In this document: positions 24,610 through 32,942 of the stretch, one piece after another
Position numbering within the stretch: position 1 is the stretch's first letter
Layout: each line of letters starts with the position of its first letter
From: Pseudomonas sp. BN411
GTDB lineage: Bacteria; Pseudomonadota; Gammaproteobacteria; Pseudomonadales; Pseudomonadaceae
Assembly: GCF_029871235.1 (NCBI RefSeq)
Contig: NZ_SSOM01000021.1
Span: 1-35,876 of the forward strand
DNA: 35,876 nucleotides
Direction of reading: 5' to 3'
Made by a program: the position numbers and the translations under genes
The notes under the pieces: generated by a model
The model's database searches: none
Told to the model about the DNA's origin: nothing
Seen by the model: the letters and a program-made list of their open reading frames with translations, nothing else

Positions 24610-25942
24610 TCGCCTGCCCCATCCTCAGTTGCTGCTGGGACTGGCCGCCCTGCGCGACCGTGCCCTGGCCGCCGATTCGCTGAACGCCCTGGCGTTTTCG
24701 ATTGCCAACGACCCCTACGCCCTGCTGCGCTGCCACCAGGCACTGGTGCTGGCCCAGCGCGGCGAGGACCTGGAGCTGCTCTGCGTCTCCGGCCTGGCGC
24801 GGCCCAGCGAGGATTCGCCCTACCTGGTCTGGCTGCGCCGTGCCAGCCGCTGGCTCGCCGGCCAGTTGCCCGATGCGACGCCGCGCTGGTTGGGCCGCGA
24901 TGCCGTGGAGCCGCCCGAAGACATCGCCGAAGGCTGGGCCGAATGGTGGCCCAGCGGGATCTGGTGCATTCCCCTGCATGACCGAGACGGCAAGCGCCTC
25001 GGGCTGGTGCTGTTCCTTCTGGAAGCGCCGCCGGCGGAAACCCTGCTGCCGTTGCTGGATGGCCTCTGGCAGACCTGGGCCCATTGCTGGGCGGCCTTCG
25101 GTGGCCAGCGCCGCCTGCTGGCCTGGCGGCCCAGCAAGCGTCAGCTGCTGGTGGCGCTGGCGGTGGCCGGCGCGCTGATGCTGATTCCGGTCAGGCAGAC
25201 AGCCCTGGCGCCGGCGGAAATCGTCTCGCGCCAGGCGGAGATCGTCAGTTCCCCCATCGACGGCGTGATCGAACGCATGCAGGTGCGGCCGAACCAGCCG
25301 GTGGAAGCCGGCACCCTGCTGCTCAGCCTCGACGAAACCACGCTCAAGAGCCGCGCCGAGGTCCTCGGCAAGGAAGTGGCGGTGGCCGACGCCGAACTGA
25401 TGGCGGCCAGCCAACGCGCCTTCGACAACCCCCAGAGCAAGAGCGAGCTGACCCTGCTCAATGGCCGCGCCCAGCAGCGCCGTGCCGAACTGGCAGCGGT
25501 GCAGGCACAGCTGCAACGCACCCGCGTGCGTTCACCGCGCGCCGGAGTGGCAGTGTTCAGCGACCCCAATGACTGGCTGGGCAAGCCGGTGGTGACCGGG
25601 GAGCGCATCCTCCAGGTGGCCGACCCGGCACAGCCGGCGATGCTGATCCAGTTGCCGGTGGCCGATGCCATCGCCCTGGAACCCGGCGCCGAGGTCACCC
25701 TGTTCCTCACCGCGTATCCTCTCTCACCGCTCAAGGGCGAGGTGCTGGAAACCAGCTACCAGGCCCGCGCCAACGACGAAGGCGTGGTGGCCTACCGGCT
25801 GCTGGCCAGCGTCGAGGGCCAGCCGGAGCACGCCCGCCTTGGCCTCCACGGTACCGCCAAGCTGTATGGCGAACGGGTAGTGCTCGGTTACTACCTGCTG
25901 CGCCGTCCCTTCGCCGCGCTGCGCGCCTGGACCGGCCTGTGA
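24602..25942 (+). CDS. GAF-like/TM/HlyD fusion adaptor
   Basis: A 446-residue inner-membrane protein of unusual design. Residues 1-170 form a cytoplasmic GAF-like domain (LNALAFSIANDPYALLRCHQ, ALVLAQRGEDLELLCVSGLA, IPLHDRDGKRLGLVLFLLEA). One membrane helix follows (about 181-195, LLVALAVAGALMLIPV). Residues 200-440 are a periplasmic HlyD-type module with lipoyl motif IVSSPIDGVIERMQVRPNQP, a coiled hairpin (about 250-305), the matching RVRSPRAGVAVFSDPNDWLG and a beta barrel. It overlaps the previous gene by 8 nt and the next by 4. A cytoplasmic sensor-like domain on an adaptor suggests it signals to, or docks, something in the cytoplasm such as the unfolded substrate. The GAF call rests on overall pattern, not on conserved ligand residues. 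Confidence 0.82.
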   Translation: MTDRLPHPQLLLGLAALRDRALAADSLNALAFSIANDPYALLRCHQALVLAQRGEDLELLCVSGLARPSEDSPYLVWLRRASRWLAGQLPDATPRWLGRDAVEPPEDIAEGWAEWWPSGIWCIPLHDRDGKRLGLVLFLLEAPPAETLLPLLDGLWQTWAHCWAAFGGQRRLLAWRPSKRQLLVALAVAGALMLIPVRQTALAPAEIVSRQAEIVSSPIDGVIERMQVRPNQPVEAGTLLLSLDETTLKSRAEVLGKEVAVADAELMAASQRAFDNPQSKSELTLLNGRAQQRRAELAAVQAQLQRTRVRSPRAGVAVFSDPNDWLGKPVVTGERILQVADPAQPAMLIQLPVADAIALEPGAEVTLFLTAYPLSPLKGEVLETSYQARANDEGVVAYRLLASVEGQPEHARLGLHGTAKLYGERVVLGYYLLRRPFAALRAWTGL

Positions 25943-28038
25943 TGATCGATGCCGCCGAGCTACCGCTGCCGGCCTTGCGGGAAGACCTGCGCCTGCTGGA
26001 AACCGCACCGGGTAGCGACGGCGAGCCGGCCTGGGTGATCCAGGACACGGTAGTGAACCGCTTCTATCGCATCGGCTGGCTGGAGTTCGAATGCCTGTTG
26101 CGTTGGGAAGGCACGCCGGCGCGGATCTGCCAGGCCATCCAGGAGCAGACGCCGCTGCGCCCGGACGTGGAGCAGGTGCTGGAGTTCCGCCAGTTCCTCG
26201 ACCAGCACCAGTTGTTGCGCCCCAGCCCAGACGCCACGTCGCGCATGGCCAAACGCAGCGAAGGCAATGCCTGGCTCGACTGGCGCTGGTGGCTGCACCA
26301 CTACCTGTTCTTCCGCGTCCCGCTGCTGCGTCCGCAACGGCACCTGGAACGCCTGGCCGGGCATCTGGACTGGCTGTTCCGGCCACTGACCGGGGTACTG
26401 GTGGTGGCCCTCGGTGTGCTGGGCGTGCTGCTGGTGCTGCAGCAGTGGGACAGCTTCACCACGGCGGTAGTGGAGTCCTTCTCCGCCTCCGGGCTGGTCA
26501 GCTTCGCCATGGCACTGATCCTGGCCAAGACGCTCCATGAAATGGGGCATGCCCTGGTGGCGACGCGACTGGGGCTGCGGGTGGGTCACATGGGCATCGC
26601 CTTCGTGGTGCTCTGGCCGATGCTCTACACCGACACTGGCGAAAGCTGGAAGCTGCGCAGCTCGCGGCAACGCCTGGCCATCGCCTCGGCCGGCATCCTC
26701 ACCGAACTGGCCCTGGCGGGCCTGGCCACCCTTGGCTGGGCACTGTCGGACCCGGGCCCGCTGCGCAATGCCCTGCTCTACCTGGCCACCACCAGTTGGG
26801 TGCTGTCCCTGGCGCTGAATGCCAGCCCTTTTATGCGCTTCGACGGCTACTTCATCCTGTCGGACCTGCTGGACTTTCCCAACCTCCACGAGCGTTCCTC
26901 GGCCCTTGCCCGGACCACCTTGCGGCGCGTGGTGCTGGGCCTGGATGAGGAGTGGCCGGAATCCTTCAGCCCCGGCAGACGCCGCGCCCTGGTGGCCTTC
27001 GCCATGGTCACCTGGGTCTACCGCCTGGTGCTGTTCCTGGGGATCGCCGTGGCGGTCTACCTGCTCTTTTTCAAACTGCTCGGGATACTGCTGTTCGCCG
27101 TGGAAATCTCCTGGTTCATCCTCATGCCGGTCTGGCGCGAACTGAAACACTGGTGGGCCAACCGGGCCGCCATCCGCCGTAGCCGCCGCGTCTTCTGGTG
27201 GGGCGTGCTGGCCACGCTCCTGCTGTTGCTCGCCGTGCCCTGGCGCAGCCAGATCCATGCCCTGGGCGTGGCCCGCGCCGAACACCAGCTGCGGGTCTTC
27301 GCGCCCTACCCGGCCCGCCTGCAGGCCATCCATCCGGCCGGCACCGTGGAAGCCGGTGCGACCCTGGTGTCGCTGGAAGAGCCGGACATCGCCTCGCGCG
27401 TATCCAGCAGCGAAGCCAGCGTGAAAAGCTACGAGGCACGCCTGGGCGGGCTGATCGCCGACCCCACCGGCGCCGAACAGGCCCTGGCCACCCGCCAGCG
27501 CCTCGGCGTGCAGTTCGAGGAAGCCCGGGCAGCCCGCTCGGAAATTGCCCGGCTCAGGCTCCAGGCGCCCTTCGCAGGCCAGTGGCTGGACCTCGACCCG
27601 GACTGGCGCCCCGGCCAGTGGGTGCACAGCCGCGAACCGATCGGAGTGCTGGTGGACCCGAGCCGCTGGCAAGTGGACGCCTACGTCGACCAGGACGACG
27701 TGCAACGGCTGGTGCAGGACGGCAGCGTGCGCTTCTACCCGGAAGGCCAGCCAGCGCCCATTACCGGAAAAGTGGTGGCCATCGGCAGCACGCGCGTCAG
27801 CAAACTCGAACACCCCATGCTCGCCTCCCGCTTCGGCGGCCCGCTGACGGTGGCCAGCCACGGCAAGGAACTGGTGCCAACGCCGCCGCTATTCCATGTG
27901 CTGGTGCAACTGGACAGCGCCCCGCCCTCCCTCCGCGAAACCCGCGGCCACCTGCAGATCGAAGGCAACCGCCGCAGCCTGCTGGCCGAGGGCCTGACCC
28001 ATGTCGCGGCGGTGGTGCTCAGGGAAAGCGGGTTCTAG
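25939..28038 (+). CDS. PqqD-like/M50 site-2-protease-like/HlyD membrane protein
   Basis: A 699-residue polytopic protein. Residues 30-93 look like a PqqD/RiPP-recognition winged helix (VIQDTVVNRFYRIGWLEFEC, then DG-like turn WEGTPARICQAIQEQ and a closing LDQHQLL). Then come about six membrane helices with HEMGH at 200-204 (KTLHEMGHAL) and the third zinc ligand segment PFMRFDGYFILSD (297-309, Asp302), the layout of M50 site-2-type metalloproteases. A further helix (about 420) leads to an HlyD-like periplasmic module with paired lipoyl motifs (FAPYPARLQAIHPAGTVEAG; RLQAPFAGQWLDLDPDWRPG). The start may be the GTG at 25939 (overlapping the previous stop) or the ATG at 25942. This family is often annotated as peptide zinc metalloprotease. 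It likely recognises, cleaves or conducts the giant protein; zinc ligands are intact. Confidence 0.87.
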   Translation: MMIDAAELPLPALREDLRLLETAPGSDGEPAWVIQDTVVNRFYRIGWLEFECLLRWEGTPARICQAIQEQTPLRPDVEQVLEFRQFLDQHQLLRPSPDATSRMAKRSEGNAWLDWRWWLHHYLFFRVPLLRPQRHLERLAGHLDWLFRPLTGVLVVALGVLGVLLVLQQWDSFTTAVVESFSASGLVSFAMALILAKTLHEMGHALVATRLGLRVGHMGIAFVVLWPMLYTDTGESWKLRSSRQRLAIASAGILTELALAGLATLGWALSDPGPLRNALLYLATTSWVLSLALNASPFMRFDGYFILSDLLDFPNLHERSSALARTTLRRVVLGLDEEWPESFSPGRRRALVAFAMVTWVYRLVLFLGIAVAVYLLFFKLLGILLFAVEISWFILMPVWRELKHWWANRAAIRRSRRVFWWGVLATLLLLLAVPWRSQIHALGVARAEHQLRVFAPYPARLQAIHPAGTVEAGATLVSLEEPDIASRVSSSEASVKSYEARLGGLIADPTGAEQALATRQRLGVQFEEARAARSEIARLRLQAPFAGQWLDLDPDWRPGQWVHSREPIGVLVDPSRWQVDAYVDQDDVQRLVQDGSVRFYPEGQPAPITGKVVAIGSTRVSKLEHPMLASRFGGPLTVASHGKELVPTPPLFHVLVQLDSAPPSLRETRGHLQIEGNRRSLLAEGLTHVAAVVLRESGF

Positions 28039-28039
28039 A

Positions 28040-28146
28040 GCGCGTGCTCGCTTCGTTGGGCTTCGCGTCGCTCAGCCACAACCTACGATTTCCGCCCCCC
28101 TTCCTGTGGGGGCGAATTCATTCGCTACGCGGGCCGCAGGCCCGCC
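28040..28146. repeat. Dispersed repeat, inverted and partial copies
   Basis: Bases 28056-28088 carry an inverted, diverged copy of the GTAGGTTG...CCCAAC arm (GTTGGGCTTCGCG...CAACCTACG). Bases 28103-28127 hold the GGGGGCGAATTCATTCGC core, followed by a GCGGGCC-GCA-GGCCCGC palindrome (28129-28145). The block separates the secretion operon from the convergent SDR gene. I see no other terminator there. Confidence 0.65.
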
Positions 28147-28150
28147 AGGC

Positions 28151-28909
28151 TCAATTCCCCGCCGAAACACCCCGATCAATGGCCATATCCGCCCCCGTGA
28201 TGGAGCGCGCTTCCGGCTGAGCGAGGAAATACACCAATTCGGCCACTTCCTCCGGCTGGATGAAGCACGCCCGGTCACCCTGCGGATACTTCGCCAGCAG
28301 CTCGCGGTAATACCCTTCGGGATCGCCCCCGCCGTATTGCTCGGCCTGGAACTTGAGCATCGGGGTTTCGATATCGCCGGGCGACACGGCATTGCAGCGC
28401 ACGCCGAAGGGCGCCAGGTCCAGCGCCAGGGTCTTGGTCAGCAGCGTCACGCCGCCCTTGCTCGCGCAATAGGCCGCTGCATTCCTGTTGCCCTGGCGGC
28501 CGGCATCGCTGGAAATGTTGACGATGCTTCCCTCGGACACTTTCAGGTGCGGGATAGCCGCCGAGCACATGAAGAAGGTGGCCTTCAGGTTCACATCCAG
28601 CACCAGGTCGAAGTCTTCCTCGCTGAAGGTGTCTACCGGGCCTTCACGCCAGACGCCAGCCGCGTTGACCAGCGCGTCCAGCCGGCCAAAGGCGGCTAGC
28701 GCTGCACCGACTACCTCGGTGCAGGTCGACGGGCGCCGGATATCGCCGGCGAGGATGGCGCAGGCCGGATGTTCCACCTGCAGCCGCGTCAGGCCCTCGG
28801 CGGAGAGGTCGGTGGCAAAGACCTGCCAACCGCCCTGGATGAATCGCTTGACCAGCGCCCGGCCAACACCGCCGGCCGCACCCGTGATCAGAACAACAGG
28901 ACTGCTCAT
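28151..28909 (-). CDS. Short-chain dehydrogenase/reductase (SDR)
   Basis: A 252-residue classical SDR that oxidises or reduces a carbonyl/hydroxyl with NAD(P). The nucleotide loop TGAAGGVG is at 9-16. The acidic ATDLS after the second strand suggests NAD preference. NAAGVW marks the fourth strand, and the catalytic set is SS in NISSDAGR and Y..K in AAAYCASKGG. PGDIETPM follows the usual PG motif. The ATG at 28909 has GGGAGGAAC at good spacing; a GTG at 28930 overlaps the previous stop but lacks such a site. It is the second gene of a two-SDR operon with the gene at 28927-29706. The substrate is unknown. Confidence 0.9.
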   Translation of the reverse strand: MSSPVVLITGAAGGVGRALVKRFIQGGWQVFATDLSAEGLTRLQVEHPACAILAGDIRRPSTCTEVVGAALAAFGRLDALVNAAGVWREGPVDTFSEEDFDLVLDVNLKATFFMCSAAIPHLKVSEGSIVNISSDAGRQGNRNAAAYCASKGGVTLLTKTLALDLAPFGVRCNAVSPGDIETPMLKFQAEQYGGGDPEGYYRELLAKYPQGDRACFIQPEEVAELVYFLAQPEARSITGADMAIDRGVSAGN

Positions 28910-28926
28910 GGTGACGTTCCTCCCGC

Positions 28927-29706
28927 TCACGGCGCCTTGTTTTCAATCAGGCAGTTGCCGCCGTCCACCACCAACAGTTCGCCGGTGATGTAGCTGGCTT
29001 CCGGCGATGCGAGGAAGGCCACCGCAGCCGCCACTTCCTCCGGGCGCCCTGCCCGGCCCACCGGCACATAGCTTGCCGCATGGCGTTCCTCTTCCGTGCT
29101 GGAGCCGGTACCGATCCATCCCGGTGCAACGCTGTTGACGGTGATGCCCTGGCGCGCCACTTCCAGCGCGAGGCCCATGTTCATCCCGACCATGCCGGCC
29201 TTGGCGGCGCTGTAAGCGGCTTCGCCCGGATTGCTGCCACGGGTGCCGGTGGTGGAGCTGATCTGCACGATGCGCCCGTAACCCCGTGCCTGCATGCCCG
29301 GCAGCACGGCGCGGGTGAGCAGGAAGGCGGTGGTCAGGTTGCGTGCAATGGAAAGATTCCAGGTGGCGAGGTCCATGCCGGCAACCTCGGCAAAGGGTTC
29401 GGGGCTGCCTTGCATGGCCATGCCGGCGTTGTTCACCAGGATGTCGATGCGGCCCCAGAGCGATTCGGCCCAGGTGGCAAGCTCGCGAACCTGGGCTTCG
29501 TCGGTAAGGTCTGCCGCCCTGCCCTCGGCCTCGAAGCCCTCGGCGCGCAGCTCCGCCACCCGCTCGGCGATCCGCGCGCTACTGGCGGTGACCACCAGCT
29601 TCACCCCTGCAGCGCCAAGCCGGCGGGCGATTGCCATGCCGATACCCAGTTCGCTGCCGGCCCCGCTCACCAGAGCCACCTGGCCCTGCCAACTCCTGTT
29701 CGTCAT
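28927..29706 (-). CDS. FabG-like short-chain dehydrogenase/reductase
   Basis: A 259-residue SDR resembling 3-oxoacyl-reductases. It has the cofactor loop VSGAGSELGIG near the N-terminus, NNAGMAM for the fourth strand, the catalytic SST...AAYSAAKAG (Ser, Tyr, Lys), the VNSVAPGWIGT motif, and the standard C-terminus YITGELLVVDGG. I chose the ATG at 29706, with GAGGAGCAGGAC before it, because the protein then starts MTNRSWQGQVALVSGAGSEL as the family does. It is the first gene of an operon with the SDR at 28151 (about 17 nt apart). It is divergent from a LysR regulator whose start lies 95 bp away, the usual arrangement for control by that regulator. Confidence 0.9.
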   Translation of the reverse strand: MTNRSWQGQVALVSGAGSELGIGMAIARRLGAAGVKLVVTASSARIAERVAELRAEGFEAEGRAADLTDEAQVRELATWAESLWGRIDILVNNAGMAMQGSPEPFAEVAGMDLATWNLSIARNLTTAFLLTRAVLPGMQARGYGRIVQISSTTGTRGSNPGEAAYSAAKAGMVGMNMGLALEVARQGITVNSVAPGWIGTGSSTEEERHAASYVPVGRAGRPEEVAAAVAFLASPEASYITGELLVVDGGNCLIENKAP

Positions 29707-29801
29707 GTCCTGCTCCTCACGCGTGTTGTCGTAGGAGTGGAAATTAAGTGCACAAGCCTGATAGAAAAAGACGACCGTCATCAGCAAACCTGACAACCGC
29801 T

Positions 29802-30704
29802 ATGGCCTTCACCAGCGAAACCCTCAAGGTGTTCCTCGCCGTCCTCGAGGCGGGCTCCTTCTCCGCGGCAGCCCGCAAGCTCGGCCGCGTGCCCTCCGCC
29901 GTCAGCATGGCGATCTCCCAACTGGAAGCCGAACTGGACCTGGAGCTCTTCGACCGCTCCACCCGCAAGGCCCTGCCCACTGCCGCCGCCCGCGCACTGG
30001 AGCCCCAGGCACGGCAGGCCGCCAGCCAGTTGAATCTGCTGGACGCCCATGCCCTGCAATTACACCAGGGCCTTGAGGCACGCCTGGTGCTGGCAATGGC
30101 GCCGGAGCTGCAGACCGGTGCCTGGAGCCGTCCGCTGGCGATCCTGGCCCGCGAGTTTCCAACCCTGCAGATCGAGGTGCGCTCCGCATCCCAAGCCGAG
30201 GCCGTGCGCATGCTGCATGAAGGCAGCGTTCAGTTGGCACTGGTGTTCGAGCGGCCGGGCATCGACGAGCGCGAAGCCTTCCTGGAGGCCGGCAGCCAGT
30301 TGCTGACGGCCGTGGCCGCGCCGGGATTTGCCTCCGCAAACGAGTCCGGTGCCTTGGGCGAGGCGCAGATTGCGGATACCCGGCAGATCATCGTCGGCAC
30401 CGGCGAGCCCACCGCGTCCGACCCGCAGATCGTGCTGTCGCACCGGGTCTGGCTCTCCGACAGCTACCTGGCGACCCTCGATCTGGTCCAGGCCGGTCTG
30501 GGCTGGGCCTACCTGCCGCAGCCGCTGGTCCAGCCGCTGCTGGCATCGGGCGCGCTCACCGAAGTCGCCTTCGACAACATGGCCAGCCAGTTGCGGCTGT
30601 GGGTGGACATCATCTGGATCAAGAATCGCCCTCTCGGACTCGGCGCCGCGCGCTACCTGGAGCTGATGCGCGCGCAGCTCGATACCGAGCCCCGCAGGGC
30701 CTGA
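29802..30704 (+). CDS. LysR-family transcriptional regulator
   Basis: A 300-residue LysR-type regulator. The N-terminal winged helix-turn-helix is LKVFLAVLEAGSFSAAARKL then GRVPSAVSMAISQLEAELDL, ending in LFDRSTRKALPT. The effector-binding domain is at about 90-290. I chose the ATG at 29802 because LysR proteins begin a few residues before the LKVFLAV segment. No strong ribosome-binding site is visible there, and a GTG at 29748 is the alternative. It is divergent from the two-SDR operon across a 95-bp gap, which suggests it regulates that operon in response to an unknown compound. It is followed closely by the quinone-oxidoreductase remnant on the other strand. Confidence 0.9.
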   Translation: MAFTSETLKVFLAVLEAGSFSAAARKLGRVPSAVSMAISQLEAELDLELFDRSTRKALPTAAARALEPQARQAASQLNLLDAHALQLHQGLEARLVLAMAPELQTGAWSRPLAILAREFPTLQIEVRSASQAEAVRMLHEGSVQLALVFERPGIDEREAFLEAGSQLLTAVAAPGFASANESGALGEAQIADTRQIIVGTGEPTASDPQIVLSHRVWLSDSYLATLDLVQAGLGWAYLPQPLVQPLLASGALTEVAFDNMASQLRLWVDIIWIKNRPLGLGAARYLELMRAQLDTEPRRA

Positions 30705-30711
30705 ACCGTCT

Positions 30712-30800
30712 TCAAAGCGTCACCACGATCTTGCCGAATTGCTGGTTCGACTCCAGGTAACGATGGGCCTCGGCCATCTGTTCGAAGGCCGCGAGCCGCA
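30712..30800 (-). pseudogene. C-terminal remnant of a zinc-type quinone oxidoreductase/alcohol dehydrogenase
   Basis: The minus-strand frame ends FEQMAEAHRYLESNQQFG then KIVVTL and stop. [FL]E.[MA]AEAHR.[ML]E....-GKIV[VL] is the closing helix and strand of MDR-type quinone oxidoreductases of about 325 residues. Upstream of about 30800 the similarity stops and runs into a short inverted-repeat element (30820-30898) and then the monooxygenase gene. Only about 25-28 residues of the gene remain. It is a truncated relic, left when the rest was lost or replaced. Confidence 0.7.
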
Positions 30801-30819
30801 CCGCGCTCCGATGGAGTAC

Positions 30820-30898
30820 GTAGGGTGCGCCGTGCGCACAGACGGTTTGTATCGACGCCGAGGCCGAGCCCGGAATCGGTGCGCTCGGCGCGCCCTGC
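30820..30898. repeat. 79-bp inverted-repeat (MITE/REP-like) element
   Basis: The ends are an imperfect 20-bp inverted repeat: GTAGGGTGCGCCGTGCGCAC at 30820-30839 and, reversed, GCAGGGCGCGCCGAGCGCAC from 30898-30879 (16 of 20 match). The inside can fold further (GCCGAGGCCGAGCCCGGAATCGG). It sits exactly between the truncated oxidoreductase and the monooxygenase stop codon. It looks like a small non-autonomous repeat of the kind found between Pseudomonas genes. Confidence 0.6.
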
Positions 30899-30908
30899 GG
30901 ATTCCTGC

Positions 30909-32432
<1,524 letters not shown>

Positions 32433-32568
32433 GGCGGTTCCTTGTGCTTGTTGTTCGGACCACGGCTGACGAAGCCATGCTAGAGGCTAGAGCTGGACTA
32501 TGGTTCCAACAAGCCGCTTTCCGCACTATCCAAAAGCATGGAATCGCAAAGGCCGTCCCACGGGACCG

Positions 32569-32841
32569 TTACTGGAATGCAGGCGCCTTCGGCAGCCCGC
32601 AATGGGTCGGTGCCGGTGACACGAATTCGATGCCGGTCAGCCATCCGTTGGCCATGATCGACGCGAACATCCCGGACACCGGTTCGGAGCACGGGTCGAT
32701 GGCGAGGTGCAGGTGCCAGGAACTGCCATCGGGCGATATCGACTGGAGGGTCCAGGCGACGCCGGGCAGGCACTGGTTGATGATCTGTTCGATGGCGGCG
32801 GCAGCCAGGGGGCGGGTGGAAATCATGACCGTCAGGCTCAT
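32569..32841 (-). CDS. Small hypothetical protein (90 aa)
   Basis: A 90-residue protein, MSLTVMISTRPLAAAAIEQI then INQCLPGVAWTLQSISPDGS, ending in a PTHCGLPKAPAFQ tail. I do not recognise the family. The ATG at 32841 has GGAG at 6 nt. The N-terminus looks like a beta strand followed by a helix, and the middle (SSWHLHLAID) like another strand, so it may be a small alpha-beta fold. It has no signal or membrane segment. It sits alone between the NADH dehydrogenase and the monooxygenase, all on the minus strand, about 100 nt after the former and 136 nt before the latter. Confidence 0.55.
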   Translation of the reverse strand: MSLTVMISTRPLAAAAIEQIINQCLPGVAWTLQSISPDGSSWHLHLAIDPCSEPVSGMFASIMANGWLTGIEFVSPAPTHCGLPKAPAFQ

Positions 32842-32942
32842 GGCAGGCTCCGGGCATGGAAATCGGGGCCTGGGGCCACCCGTCACAGGACGGGCGACCC
32901 AGGCGATGGGCTAGCGCCGGCGATTGGCTGGCGACTGGGGTA

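Noticed and set aside
25960-27861. 633-codon minus-strand frame opposite the M50-HlyD gene
   Set aside because: Antisense shadow rich in Gln/His/Gly. The plus strand carries the HEMGH and HlyD motifs and the operon overlaps.
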